A stretch of DNA of 44,863 nt from an uncultured Eubacteriales bacterium (GCA_900317425.1 ONGR01000016.1:1-44863); one strand, 5' to 3'; positions 20,600-29,423 are shown, numbered from the stretch's first letter. The notes: generated from the sequence alone by a model not told the origin. Numbers and translations: made by a program.

Positions 20600-22504
20600 T
20601 TATGCCCGCTTGAACAGCTTCTCGATCTCGTACTGGGTCAGCCTGTATTTCACCGGCCGGCCGTGGGGGCAGTACTGGATGGCCCCGGACTGGACCTTGT
20701 CCACCAGCGCCCGGAGCTCGGCGGGGCTTGTGTCCATGCCGGCCTTGATGGCGCTCTTGCAGGCCATGGTGTGCAGCAGCTCGTCCCGGGCGGCGGCGGG
20801 GTCGGCCCGGCCCAGCGCCAGCTTGCGGCACAGCTCCTCCAGGGTGGCGGGGGCGTCCTCCAGACGGATGTCCGCCGGCACCTCACGCACCAGCACGGTG
20901 CCGCCCCCGAAGTCCTCGCAGGCAAAGCCGAACTGACGCAGCAGGGCCAGATTCTGCAGCGCCGCGCCGTACTCGTCCGCCTCCAGCGTGACGGTCAGGG
21001 GCATCAGCAGGGTCTGGGCCATCAGGGGCTCCGTGTTCTCCTTCAGCGCGTCGAACCGGAGGCGCTCATGGGCGGCGTGCTTGTCGATGAGCCAGACGTT
21101 GCGGCTCCCGTCCTCGCAGATGATGTAGGTCTTCAGCACCTCGCCCACGATGCGCCACGGGGCCTCCCCTGCCGGCTCCATGGTCTGCTGCACCGGCTCG
21201 GGGGTTTGTGGGACAGGTTCGATGGCCTGCTGAACCGGCGCCTGCTCCGCCGGCTTCACCGGCGGCGGGGTGACGTGATAGGTGACCTCCCGGTCCCCCT
21301 TCCGAATGGCGGCGGTGAGGGGCTGATCCGGCCGCTCCGTCACGTCCCGGACGGTGAGCCGCCGGGAGTGATCCCCGGCGGGCGGCGCGGGCCGGGCGGT
21401 GTAGGAGCCCACCGGGGGCTTGGGGGCCGGGAAGGCGGGCTTATCGGCGGCTTTTTCCTTATATTGGGCCGCCGTCATGGTCCGGTAGAAGGTGTTTTCC
21501 TGCTTTGCCGGTTTATTTTGGGCGTTCAGGGCGTCCAGCACGGTGTAGTACACCGCGTCGAACACCGGCTTGTCCGCGGCGAACTTCACCACCGTCTTGG
21601 CCGGGTGGACGTTTACGTCCACCTGCTGCCGGGGCAGGGTGACGTGGAGGACGCAGCCGGGGAACTTGCCCTTCATGATCTGGTTGCGGTAGGCCTCCTC
21701 CAGGGCGGCGGAGAGCAGCTGGGACTTGACGAACCGGCCGTTGACGAAGAAGATCTGGCGGCCCCGGGTGCCGTGTCCGTTGAGGGGGGCGGTGACGAAG
21801 CCGTCCACGGTGACCTCGCCGCCGCTGCCCCGGATGGGCAGCAGGTGGAGGGCGAAGTCACGGCCCAGGGCGGCGTAGATGGCGCTCTGGAGCCGGCCGT
21901 CGCCGGGGGTGTGGAGCACCTCGGCCCCGGAGCGCAGGAGCTTGAAGGAGATATCCGGATGGCTCAGGGCCAGATGGGTGACGATGCCGGTGACGGCGGC
22001 GCCCTCGGCGCTGTCCTTCTTCATGAATTTCATCCGGGCGGGGGTGTTGTAGAAGAGGTCGCGGACCACGATGGTGGTGCCCTCCGGGCAGCCGTTGGGC
22101 CGCACCTCGCCGGGCACGCCCCCCTCCAGACGGAGCATGGCGCCGGCCTCGGCTCCCGCCGTGCGGGAGAAGATATCGACGCGGCTGACGGCGGCGATGG
22201 CGGCCAACGCCTCGCCCCGGAAGCCCAGGGTGCCGATGGCGGCCAGATCCTCCGCCGTGCGCAGCTTGCTGGTGGCGTGGCGCAGAAAGGCGGTGGGCAG
22301 CTGCTCCGGCGCGATGCCGCAGCCGTTGTCGGTGACGCGCAGGTAGGTGAGGCCGCCGCCCTCGATCTCCACCACGATGGCGGAGGCGCCGGCGTCCATG
22401 GCGTTTTCCAGCAGCTCCTTGGCCACGCTGGCGGGCCGCTCCACCACCTCGCCGGCGGCAATGAGATCCGCCACGTGGGCGGGGAGTTGTTTGATGTCAG
22501 GCAT
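20600..22504 (-). CDS. mutL: DNA mismatch repair protein MutL
   Basis: 634 residues. GHKL ATPase motifs: NAMDAGA, DNGCGI, GTLGFRGEAL. A proline-rich linker follows (about 350-440, with VQQAIEPVPQTPEPVQQT). The C-terminal domain has DKHAAHERLRFD, a variant of the DQHA(x)2E(x)4E metal site with Lys for Gln and Asp for the final Glu, and the CPHGRP motif of MutL proteins with intrinsic nicking endonuclease. ATG 22502-22504 follows AAAGGAG; an in-frame extension upstream runs into repeat sequence. It is the first gene of the operon mutL to divIVA. mutS is upstream but separated by a 0.7-kb repeat block. Confidence 0.95.
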   Translation of the reverse strand: MPDIKQLPAHVADLIAAGEVVERPASVAKELLENAMDAGASAIVVEIEGGGLTYLRVTDNGCGIAPEQLPTAFLRHATSKLRTAEDLAAIGTLGFRGEALAAIAAVSRVDIFSRTAGAEAGAMLRLEGGVPGEVRPNGCPEGTTIVVRDLFYNTPARMKFMKKDSAEGAAVTGIVTHLALSHPDISFKLLRSGAEVLHTPGDGRLQSAIYAALGRDFALHLLPIRGSGGEVTVDGFVTAPLNGHGTRGRQIFFVNGRFVKSQLLSAALEEAYRNQIMKGKFPGCVLHVTLPRQQVDVNVHPAKTVVKFAADKPVFDAVYYTVLDALNAQNKPAKQENTFYRTMTAAQYKEKAADKPAFPAPKPPVGSYTARPAPPAGDHSRRLTVRDVTERPDQPLTAAIRKGDREVTYHVTPPPVKPAEQAPVQQAIEPVPQTPEPVQQTMEPAGEAPWRIVGEVLKTYIICEDGSRNVWLIDKHAAHERLRFDALKENTEPLMAQTLLMPLTVTLEADEYGAALQNLALLRQFGFACEDFGGGTVLVREVPADIRLEDAPATLEELCRKLALGRADPAAARDELLHTMACKSAIKAGMDTSPAELRALVDKVQSGAIQYCPHGRPVKYRLTQYEIEKLFKRA

Positions 22505-22528
22505 GGAGATCACTCCTTTCTGGAAATC

Positions 22529-22690
22529 GCCGAAGCGCCGCCAGCGCCAGCGACACCCCGTGAGCGCAGCGAACGGTTGGTGGAGCAAGCACCCTTGGGG
22601 TGTGGCGGATACAGCGAGGCGGTTTCGAGGCAGCGCCCCGCTTGCCACGACCAACGGGACGTGGGAAGCGGCTGGCGCAACGGTGGGATG
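22529..22690. repeat. copy c of the ~105-nt nested element, itself interrupted
   Basis: Starts GCCGAAGCGCCGCCAGCG, continues after an interruption as GGCGGATACAGCGAGGCGG and TTTCGAGGCAGCG, and ends near GACGTGGGAAGCGGCTGG. Uninterrupted relatives are at 29269-29375 and 32234-32335. The interruption (about 22553-22606) includes the ACCCTTGGGGTG motif of module A. Confidence 0.55.
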
Positions 22691-22758
22691 TTCCGCGCCT
22701 CCGGGCGCGGTAAGGGGGTTGTTCCGCGTCTTCGGACGCGGAGGGCGCCCTCCGGGGG

Positions 22759-23144
22759 CCTACTTTCTCCATCAGCGGAGAAAGTAGGCAAAGACGCCGC
22801 TTGAAACCCATGGTTTCAAGGCTTCCTTTGCGCGGGGTACGGGCTGTGCTTATTGAGAGCTTGTACCGCGCGATGGCGGAGGTGCCGATGTGTTCGATTC
22901 AAATATGATGCGTTTCCGGTCTCTTTTCGCTGTCGCTGACGCTGCGCTCTGCTCTCAACGGTAGGAAATGGTACTCCTACATTTCAGATTAGCGCACCAG
23001 CGGATGAAAAAGCGTCGCAGACTTCGCCGCTCGCAAGCGGCGAAAAAGCTTGATCATTTTTTGCCGCGGCGTGTACCCCAAGGGCACTTGCCTTTGTTTC
23101 TGCTTCTTCGTCGCAGACAAAGGCTGGCGTACGTGGCAAAAAAT
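22759..23144 (+). mobile_element. MITE-like element with hairpin ends, copy R3 (about 386 bp)
   Basis: Left hairpin CCTACTTTCTCC/GGAGAAAGTAGG (22759-22788) followed by CAAAGACGCCGCTTGAAACC. The centre 22921-22987 matches 14628-14694 inverted, 66 of 67 bases. At the right, ATTTTTTGCC (23056-23065) and GGCAAAAAAT (23135-23144) form an end hairpin whose loop has been replaced by an ACCCTTGGGG-type tail (23071-23130). It separates mutS from mutL, genes that are adjacent in many relatives. Confidence 0.6.
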
Positions 23145-23205
23145 ACAGCTCGGTCTTCGCAGTGTGCGAACGCAGTGAGTGCGCGGAGAAGACCGCTATC
23201 CTTCT

Positions 23206-23230
23206 CGCATAAAATCGAAGATTTTATGCG
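23206..23230 (-). terminator. mutS terminator-like hairpin
   Basis: Perfect 11-bp stem CGCATAAAATC-GAA-GATTTTATGCG beginning one base past the mutS stop codon. The T-run afterwards is poor, so termination is probable rather than certain. Confidence 0.55.
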
Positions 23231-23231
23231 A

Positions 23232-25823
23232 CTATAGCTTCTGCTTCCATTCATACAGCAGGTTCAGCGCCTCCAGGGGACTGAGGGTGTCCACCTGGCA
23301 GCGGCGCAGGGCGTCGATGACCTCCCCCTCCGCCATGGCGGTGAAGGACACCTGGTCCTCCTCCGCCGCCGGCTCCGGCGCGGGGCGGCCCGCCTCGGCC
23401 TCCAGCTCCCCCAGGATCTTCCGGGCCCGGCTCACCACCTGCCCCGGCAGACCCGCCAGCTGGGCCACCTCGATGCCGTAGCTGCGGTCGGCCCCGCCGG
23501 GGATGATCTTCCGGAGGAAGATGATCTCCTCGCCCCGGGTGCGGACGGCGACGTTGTAGTTCTTCACGCCGGGGAGACTGTCCTCCAGGGCGGTCAGCTC
23601 GTGATAGTGTGTGGCGAACAGGGTCTTGGCCCCCAGCTTCCCGGCGCAGTATTCCAGCACCGCCCGGGCGATGGACATGCCGTCGAAGGTGGAGGTGCCC
23701 CGGCCGATCTCGTCGAGAATGAGAAGGCTGTTTGCCGTGGCGTGGTGCAGGATCTCGCTGACCTCCGTCATCTCCACCATGAAGGTGGACTGGCCGGCGC
23801 TCAGGTCGTCGCTGGCGCCGATGCGGGTGAAGATCCGGTCCACCACCCCCAGCCGGGCGGCCCGGGCCGGGACAAAGGAGCCGATCTGGGCCATCAGCGC
23901 GATCAGCGCCACCTGACGCATATAGGTGGATTTGCCCGCCATGTTGGGGCCGGTGATGATGGACACCCGGTCCTCGCTGCGGCCCATGTAGGTGTCGTTG
24001 GGCACGAACAGGGTGTCGGAGCGCATCTGCTCCACCACCGGGTGGCGGCCGTCATGGATCTCGATGACGCCGGACTCGTCCACGGCGGGGCAGCAGTAGT
24101 TGTTCTTCACCGCCACGGCCGCCAGGGAGCACAGCACGTCCACCTCCGCCACGGCGGCGGCGGTCTGCTGCACCCGGGCCACCTGTCCGGCCACGTCCAG
24201 GCGCAGCGCCGTGAACAGCTCATATTCCAGCGCGCTGAGTCGGTCGGCGGCGGAGAGGATGTCGCTCTCCAGATCCTTCAGCTCCTGGGTGACGTACCGC
24301 TCGCCGCTGACCAGCGTCTGCTTGCGGATATAGGTTTCCGGCACCTGATCCTTGAAGGAGTTGGAGACCTCGATATAGTAGCCGAAGACCTTGTTGTAGC
24401 CGATCTTCAGGGTGCGGATGCCGGTTTTCTCCTTCTCCTGGGCCTCCATTTTGGCGATGATGTCCTTGCCGCCGTGGAGGATGGAGCGGAGCCGGTCCAC
24501 CTCGGGATGGAAGCCCTCACGGATGAACTCCCCCTCCCGGACGGAGAAGGGCGGCTCGTCCACCAGGGTCTGGCCGATGAGGGCCGCCAGATCGTTGAGA
24601 TCGTCCAACTGCTCACAGAGCTCACGGAGCCGGCCCTTGGGGAAGGCGGCCAGCTGGGCCTTGACCTGGGGCAGCCGCTCCATGGCGGTGCGCAGGGACA
24701 CCAGATCCCGTCCTCCGGCGCTGCCGTAGACGATGCGGCCCATGAGCCGCTCCATGTCGGCGATGCCCTGGAGGGCCAGGATCAGCTCCTCGCGCTCCAT
24801 GGTGTGATCCACCAGGGCGGACACCGCGTCCAATCGCCGCTGGATGGCGGTGACGCTCAAAAGGGGCCGCTCCAGCCAGGAGCGGATCATCCGCCCGCCC
24901 ATGGCGGTCTTCGTCTTGTCCAGCACCCAGAGGAGCGAGCCCTTCTTCTCCTTGGAGCGGAGGGTCTCCGTCAGCTCCAGGTTGCGCCGGGCGGTGAGGT
25001 CCAGCTCCATGAACCGGCCCTGCTCGTAGTAGTCCAGCTGGTCGATGTGGCGCAGGTCCGTCTTCTGGGTCTCGTGGAGATAGCCCAGCAGGGCGCCCAG
25101 GGCCAGCACGGCGGCGTTGTTCCGGGGCAGGCGCGCCATGGCCTCGTCCCCGAACTGGGCCCGGACGGCCTTCTCCGCCGATTCCATCCGGAAGACGGAG
25201 GCGGGCAGCTTCTCCACGTGGCAGCGGAATTTATTCTCCAGCGTTGTATGGAGGGTCTCGTCAAAATAAGCGGTTTCGTTCAAGACGGCCTCGGCGGGGG
25301 AAAAACGGCCCAGCTCGTTGAGAAGATGGGTGAGCCGCTCCGGGCCGGAGAAGGCGGTGGCGTGGGTCTGGCCGGTGGAGACGTCGCAGGCGCACAGGGC
25401 GGCGTTGTCCTCGTCGAGGTAAATGCCGGCGCAGAAGTTGGACCGCCCCTCCTCCAGACACGCGCTGTCGATGACGGTGCCGGGGGTGACCACCCGGATG
25501 ATGTCCCGCTTCACCAGACCCTTGGCCGCGGCGGGATCCTCCGTCTGCTCGCAGATGGCCACCTTGTAGCCCTTGGCGATGAGCCGGGCGATGTAGGAGT
25601 CGGAGGCGTGGTAGGGGATGCCGCACATGGGGATCTTCTCGTCGAAGGACTTGGTCTTGTCCTTGTCCCGGGAGGTGAGGGTCAGGTCCAGCTCCCGGGA
25701 GGCGGTGCGGGCGTCGTCGCCGAACATCTCGTAAAAATCGCCCAGGCGGAAGAACAGGATGGAATCCTTGTTCTGCTTCTTGATCTCCAGATATTGGCGC
25801 ATCATGGGCGTCAGTTCAGACAT
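23232..25823 (-). CDS. mutS: DNA mismatch repair protein MutS
   Basis: 863 residues. The mismatch-reading motif FYE is at 30-32 (FFRLGDFYEMFGDDA). Connector, lever and clamp domains follow, then the ATPase with Walker A GPNMAGKSTYMRQ and Walker B ILDEIGRGTSTFDG, and a C-terminal HTH and tail. ATG 25821-25823 follows AGAGGAAG; a TTG six codons upstream is in frame but lacks a ribosome site. It is cotranscribed with miaB (48-base gap). Confidence 0.97.
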   Translation of the reverse strand: MSELTPMMRQYLEIKKQNKDSILFFRLGDFYEMFGDDARTASRELDLTLTSRDKDKTKSFDEKIPMCGIPYHASDSYIARLIAKGYKVAICEQTEDPAAAKGLVKRDIIRVVTPGTVIDSACLEEGRSNFCAGIYLDEDNAALCACDVSTGQTHATAFSGPERLTHLLNELGRFSPAEAVLNETAYFDETLHTTLENKFRCHVEKLPASVFRMESAEKAVRAQFGDEAMARLPRNNAAVLALGALLGYLHETQKTDLRHIDQLDYYEQGRFMELDLTARRNLELTETLRSKEKKGSLLWVLDKTKTAMGGRMIRSWLERPLLSVTAIQRRLDAVSALVDHTMEREELILALQGIADMERLMGRIVYGSAGGRDLVSLRTAMERLPQVKAQLAAFPKGRLRELCEQLDDLNDLAALIGQTLVDEPPFSVREGEFIREGFHPEVDRLRSILHGGKDIIAKMEAQEKEKTGIRTLKIGYNKVFGYYIEVSNSFKDQVPETYIRKQTLVSGERYVTQELKDLESDILSAADRLSALEYELFTALRLDVAGQVARVQQTAAAVAEVDVLCSLAAVAVKNNYCCPAVDESGVIEIHDGRHPVVEQMRSDTLFVPNDTYMGRSEDRVSIITGPNMAGKSTYMRQVALIALMAQIGSFVPARAARLGVVDRIFTRIGASDDLSAGQSTFMVEMTEVSEILHHATANSLLILDEIGRGTSTFDGMSIARAVLEYCAGKLGAKTLFATHYHELTALEDSLPGVKNYNVAVRTRGEEIIFLRKIIPGGADRSYGIEVAQLAGLPGQVVSRARKILGELEAEAGRPAPEPAAEEDQVSFTAMAEGEVIDALRRCQVDTLSPLEALNLLYEWKQKL

Positions 25824-25871
25824 AGTCAATCTTCCTCTCAAAAAGGGGTTGTGGGGTGTGCCTGCGGTGCA

Positions 25872-27284
25872 TCAAATGATCTCCCCAAACAGCGCCCAGG
25901 TGTTGCTGTCGGTGATCTTCGCCGTCTGGTACGTGCCCAGCAGGGCCTTGTCCCCGGTGAGATGCACCAGACGGCCCCCGGCGGTGCGGCCCTGGAGGGG
26001 CCAGCGGAGGTCGTCGGAGCTCTCGTCCACCAGGACGCGGACGGTCTCGCCCACGTATCCGGCGTGGATCTCCGCCGAGATGGCGTTTTGGGTGTCGCAG
26101 AGCTTATCGAACCACTTCTGCTTCTCGCTCCGGGGCACGGGGTCCTCCATTTTGGCGGCGGGGGTGCCGGGCCGGGGGGAGAAGATGAAGGTGAAGAGGG
26201 CGTCGAAGCGCACCTTTTCCACCAGCGCCACCGTCTCCATGGCCTCGGATTCCTGCTCGCCGGGGAAGCCGATGATCACGTCGGAGGTCAGCACCAGATC
26301 GGGCATGACGGTCCGGGCGTAGGTGATGAGATCCAGATATTTCGCCACGTCGTAGGGCCGGTTCATGGCCCGCAGCACCCGGTCGGAGCCGGACTGGACC
26401 GGCAGATGGAGCTGGTGGGCCACGTGGCGGCTTTTGGCCATGACGTCAAAGAGCTTGTAGCTTGCGTCCTTGGGCTGGGAGGACATGAAGCGGATCAGGT
26501 AATCGCCGGGGATCTTGTCGATCTCCGCCAGCAGATCGGCGAAGTCCCAGGGGGTGGGGAGACCCTTGCCGTAGGAGTTGACGTTCTGGCCCAGGAGGGT
26601 GATCTCCTTATAGCCGGCCTCCGCCAGCTCCCGGACCTCGGAGAGGATATGCTCCGGATCACGGCTCCGCTCCCGGCCCCGGACGTAGGGCACGATGCAG
26701 TAGGAGCAGAAGTTGTTGCAGCCGTACATGATGGAGACCCAGGCCCGGATCGAGCCCTCCCGCACCACCGGGATGCCCTCGGCGATTTGGCCCGGCTCGT
26801 CGGCCACGCTGAAGACACGGCGGCGGCGGCTGTAGACCTGGTGCAGCAGCTCCGGGAAGCGCCACAGGGCCTGGGGCCCGAACACCAGATCCACGTGGCG
26901 GTAGGACTTCCGCACCCGCTCGGCCACCTCCGGCCGCTGGGCCATGCAGCCGCACAGACAGATGATCTGGTCGGGGTTGGCCTTCTTGGTGTGGGTCAGG
27001 GCGCCCAGGTTGCCGTAGACGCGCTGCTCGGCGTGGTCCCGGATGGCGCAGGTGTTCAGCACCACGATGTCGGCCTCCTCGGCCTTGTCGGTGAAGGTGC
27101 AGCCCATGGCCTCCAGCATGCCCATGATGCGCTGGCTGTCCGCCACGTTCTGCTGGCAGCCGAAGGTGTCCACCAGCGCCAGGGGCTGTGCGGCACGCTG
27201 GGCGTGGATAGCCCGGATCTTCTCGGTAAATTCACGCTGACGGGACATCTGCTCCTCCGTCAGAACCACTTGCTTTCTCTCCAA
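25872..27284 (-). CDS. miaB: tRNA-i6A37 methylthiotransferase MiaB
   Basis: 470 residues, radical SAM enzyme that adds the methylthio group at position 2 of i6A37. N-terminal cluster cysteines C43, C79 and C113; radical SAM cluster C189-x3-C193-x2-C196 (CNNFCSYCIVPY); C-terminal TRAM domain. The start is TTG at 27282-27284, eight bases after GGGAGG. The next in-frame ATG is 12 codons on and would lose little. It is the first gene of the miaB-mutS unit. MiaA, which makes its substrate, is encoded downstream of mutL. Confidence 0.95.
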   Translation of the reverse strand: MERKQVVLTEEQMSRQREFTEKIRAIHAQRAAQPLALVDTFGCQQNVADSQRIMGMLEAMGCTFTDKAEEADIVVLNTCAIRDHAEQRVYGNLGALTHTKKANPDQIICLCGCMAQRPEVAERVRKSYRHVDLVFGPQALWRFPELLHQVYSRRRRVFSVADEPGQIAEGIPVVREGSIRAWVSIMYGCNNFCSYCIVPYVRGRERSRDPEHILSEVRELAEAGYKEITLLGQNVNSYGKGLPTPWDFADLLAEIDKIPGDYLIRFMSSQPKDASYKLFDVMAKSRHVAHQLHLPVQSGSDRVLRAMNRPYDVAKYLDLITYARTVMPDLVLTSDVIIGFPGEQESEAMETVALVEKVRFDALFTFIFSPRPGTPAAKMEDPVPRSEKQKWFDKLCDTQNAISAEIHAGYVGETVRVLVDESSDDLRWPLQGRTAGGRLVHLTGDKALLGTYQTAKITDSNTWALFGEII

Positions 27285-27344
27285 AATGAACCTCCCGGCG
27301 GGGCGACGGCGAAAATGCCGCTACTCCCCTACGATAATCGATTC

Positions 27345-27373
27345 ATTATACCACAAATCGCGGCCTGTGACAA
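27345..27373 (-). promoter_or_regulatory. promoter of miaB-mutS
   Basis: Minus strand: TTGTCA (27368-27373), 17-base spacer, perfect TATAAT (27345-27350). The leader of about 55 bases contains CGGC-ATTTTC-GCCG. Confidence 0.8.
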
Positions 27374-27403
27374 GGAAAGAGGGGGGAAACGGGGACAAAA
27401 AAA

Positions 27404-27435
27404 GAGGGCGGACGGCCCGTTGGCCGTCCGCCCTC
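27404..27435 (-). terminator. terminator left over from the short-chain dehydrogenase gene
   Basis: Perfect 14-bp stem GAGGGCGGACGGCC-CGTT-GGCCGTCCGCCCTC with TTTTTTTG after it on the minus strand, 17 bases past the stop of the dehydrogenase remnant. Confidence 0.9.
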
Positions 27436-27452
27436 CGGGGGCGGGGGAAGGA

Positions 27453-27560
27453 TCACATGGCGCACCAGCCGCCGTCCACCATCAGGATGTCGCCGCTGAT
27501 ATAGGCGGAGTCGTCGCTGGCCAGGAACAGGGCCGCGTTGGCGATGTCCCGGGGCGAAAA
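27453..27560 (-). pseudogene. C-terminal remnant of a short-chain dehydrogenase (FabG-like)
   Basis: The minus strand reads [20 protein letters not shown], then [14 protein letters not shown] and TGA at 27453-27455. [12 protein letters not shown] and the (T/S)G-x(3)-VDGG ending are the classical C-terminus of SDR/FabG-type oxidoreductases, which are about 245 residues long. Only about 35 codons remain. Upstream the frame breaks against the lspA promoter region, and the intact terminator survives. This is a deletion relic; the Rossmann domain and catalytic Ser-Tyr-Lys are gone. Confidence 0.8.
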
Positions 27561-27579
27561 AACCGGGGGACAATAGCCG

Positions 27580-27608
27580 TTGCAAATTCGCCCCGCTTGG
27601 GATATGAT
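27580..27608 (+). promoter_or_regulatory. promoter of lspA-rluD
   Basis: TTGCAA (27580-27585), 17-base spacer, TATGAT (27603-27608); the gene starts 28 bases later. Confidence 0.75.
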
Positions 27609-27636
27609 AAGAAAAACATGTTTTGAGGAGTATTTT

Positions 27637-28128
27637 ATGCTGTATGTGCTGATCGTATGCGCCCTGATCGCCGCGGATCAGGGGCTGAAATACTGGACGG
27701 TGACCCATCTGGCGGTGGGGCAGAGCACCCGCTTCCTGCCGGGGCTGATGCGCCTGACCCGGCTCCATAACGACGGCGCCGCCTGGTCCAGCTTCAGCGG
27801 CAGGACGGCCCTGCTCATCGCCGTCACCGCCGTGCTGCTCATCGGCGTCTTCACGCTGCTGGCGCGGAAGATCGTCCGCCATCCCCTGGGCGTGGCGGGC
27901 TGCCTGCTGATCCTGGGCGGCGGCATCGGCAACATCATCGACCGCATCGCCCACGGCTACGTGGTGGATATGTTCGACCTGGAGCTGTTCACCTACCCCA
28001 TCTTCAATCTGGCGGACTGCTTCGTGGTGGTGGGCGCCATTCTGGGCGGTATCTATTACCTGTTCCTCTACGACAAGACCGACGGGAAGGAGAAACGCCA
28101 TGACAAGGACGCTGACGGCGGCAAGTGA
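27637..28128 (+). CDS. lspA: lipoprotein signal peptidase
   Basis: 163 residues, four membrane helices. It cleaves the signal peptide of prolipoproteins after lipid attachment. The catalytic aspartates are D102 (GNIIDRI) and D127 (FNLADCF). ATG 27637 follows GAGGAG with six bases spacing; an earlier in-frame ATG would start inside the promoter. The last 29 bases overlap rluD. Confidence 0.95.
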   Translation: MLYVLIVCALIAADQGLKYWTVTHLAVGQSTRFLPGLMRLTRLHNDGAAWSSFSGRTALLIAVTAVLLIGVFTLLARKIVRHPLGVAGCLLILGGGIGNIIDRIAHGYVVDMFDLELFTYPIFNLADCFVVVGAILGGIYYLFLYDKTDGKEKRHDKDADGGK

Positions 28129-29011
28129 ACACGCCGGGGAGCGGCTGGACAGCTTTCTGGCCGCCGGGCTGGCCGTCTCCCGCAGCGCCGCCGCCCGGCT
28201 CTGTGAGGAGGGCCGCGTCACGGTTGGCGGCAAGGCCCTGGCCAAGAACTATCGGCTGGTAGGCGGCGAAGAACTGACGGTGGAGATCCCCGAGCCGGAG
28301 GACACGGCCGTGGAGGCCCAGGACATCCCGCTGGACGTGGTGTATGAGGACGAGGACGTGATCGTGGTGAACAAGCCGGTGGGCATGGTGGTCCACCCCG
28401 CCCCGGGCCACAGGGACGGCACCCTGGTCAACGCCCTGCTCCACCACTGCGGGGAGAGCCTCTCCGGCATCGGCGGGGAGAAGCGGCCCGGCATCGTCCA
28501 CCGCATCGACCGGGATACCAGCGGCCTCATCATCGCCGCCAAGAACGACGCCGCCCATCTGGGCCTCTCCGCCCAGCTGGCGGACCACACCCTGGCCCGG
28601 ACGTATGAATGCCTGGTGGTGGGCAATCTCCGCCAGGACAGGGGCACCGTGGACGCCCCCATCGGCCGCCACCCCACGGACCGGAAGAAGATGGCGGTGG
28701 TGGCGAACGGCCGCCGGGCCGTGACCCACTGGGAGGTCATCGCCCGGTATCCCGGCGTTACCCACGTGCGCTGCCGTCTGGAGACGGGCCGGACCCATCA
28801 GATCCGGGTCCACATGGCCCACATCGGCCACCCCATCCTGGGGGACACGGTGTACGGGGCGAAAAAGCCGGTGCCCGGTCTCACGGGCCAGTGCCTCCAT
28901 GCGGTGGGCCTGCGGTTCCTCCATCCCCGCACCGGGGAGGCGGTGGAGCTCCGGTGCGAGCTGCCGGAGGAGTTCCAAGCCTACCTCCGGAAGCTGGAAA
29001 ACCGGGGATAG
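28100..29011 (+). CDS. rluD: RluD-type 23S rRNA pseudouridine synthase
   Basis: 303 residues. An N-terminal S4 RNA-binding domain (residues about 14-60) precedes the RluA-family catalytic domain with HRIDRDTSG at 134-142 (catalytic D137) and RTHQIRVHMAHIGHPI. The family makes pseudouridines in helix 69 of 23S rRNA; which uridines are modified here cannot be proven from sequence. The ATG lies inside lspA after GGAAGGAG, 29 bases of overlap, the usual lspA-rluD pairing in Firmicutes. Confidence 0.92.
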   Translation: MTRTLTAASEHAGERLDSFLAAGLAVSRSAAARLCEEGRVTVGGKALAKNYRLVGGEELTVEIPEPEDTAVEAQDIPLDVVYEDEDVIVVNKPVGMVVHPAPGHRDGTLVNALLHHCGESLSGIGGEKRPGIVHRIDRDTSGLIIAAKNDAAHLGLSAQLADHTLARTYECLVVGNLRQDRGTVDAPIGRHPTDRKKMAVVANGRRAVTHWEVIARYPGVTHVRCRLETGRTHQIRVHMAHIGHPILGDTVYGAKKPVPGLTGQCLHAVGLRFLHPRTGEAVELRCELPEEFQAYLRKLENRG

Positions 29012-29044
29012 GCCGGAATTTTTCGGAATTCGGGAAGAAAAGTG

Positions 29045-29073
29045 TTGACAATCGCGGCAACGTAGTGTACTAT
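29045..29073 (+). promoter_or_regulatory. tRNA-Val promoter
   Basis: Perfect TTGACA (29045-29050), 17-base spacer, TACTAT (29068-29073), with the tRNA starting 13 bases later. Confidence 0.8.
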
Positions 29074-29086
29074 ATTACCGTTGTCC

Positions 29087-29162
29087 GCGCGGTTAGCTCA
29101 GCTGGTAGAGCACATGCTTGACGTGCATGGGGTCACAGGTTCGAGTCCTGTACCGCGCACCA
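29087..29162 (+). tRNA. tRNA-Val (anticodon GAC)
   Basis: 76 nt with encoded CCA. Acceptor GCGCGGT/ACCGCGC, D-arm GCTC...GAGC, anticodon stem CATGC/GCATG around TTGACGT (anticodon GAC), T-arm ACAGG-TTCGAGT-CCTGT. All stems pair. Confidence 0.97.
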
Positions 29163-29199
29163 AAAATCGGCGTTGGCCTTTAGGCCGACGCCGATTTTT
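29163..29199 (+). terminator. tRNA-Val terminator
   Basis: AAAATCGGCG...CGCCGATTTTTT hairpin directly after the CCA end. Confidence 0.92.
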
Positions 29200-29242
29200 T
29201 ATGTACAGAGCACGACGCGAGCCTGCGGCTCTCTTTGTGCAT

Positions 29243-29403
29243 CAGGCATCGCTTGACGGCATGGGGTCTGCCGCCGAAGCGCCGCCAGCGGCGGATGAAG
29301 CGAGGCGGCAGAAAGGAAGCGGCCCGCCTGTCGCGCCCCATAAAGGGCGGGAGAGGCGGCTGCCGCGACGTGGACACAGGTTCGAGTCCTGTACCCGCCC
29401 ACC
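29243..29403 (+). pseudogene. degenerate second tRNA-Val copy split by an insertion
   Basis: 29251-29268 (GCTTGACG-GCATGGGGTC) matches the anticodon arm and variable loop of tRNA-Val with one base missing. 29376-29402 (ACAGGTTCGAGTCCTGTACCCGCCCACC) matches its T-arm and acceptor end with two changes. Between them lies the ~107-nt element at 29269-29375. The 5' half is not recognisable. It cannot be functional. An alternative reading is an attachment-site scar from an element that integrated at the tRNA 3' end. Confidence 0.6.
29269..29375 (+). mobile_element. ~107-nt nested element, copy a
   Basis: Begins TGCCGCCGAAGCGCCGCCAG, continues GGCGGATGAAGCGAGGCGG, and ends GCCGCGACGTGGAC. Related copies are at 32234-32335 (inside MITE-like element R4) and 22529-22690 (interrupted). 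Here it sits exactly between the variable loop and T-arm of the broken tRNA copy. GC-rich, with internal inverted repeats and no open frame. Confidence 0.55.
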
Positions 29404-29423
29404 GGCTCCCCGGAATGACCCCC

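Noticed and set aside
29347-29402. Functional tRNA using GGGCGGG and CCCGCCC as acceptor
   Set aside because: There is no D-arm or anticodon arm between them, and an extra base lies between T-arm and acceptor.
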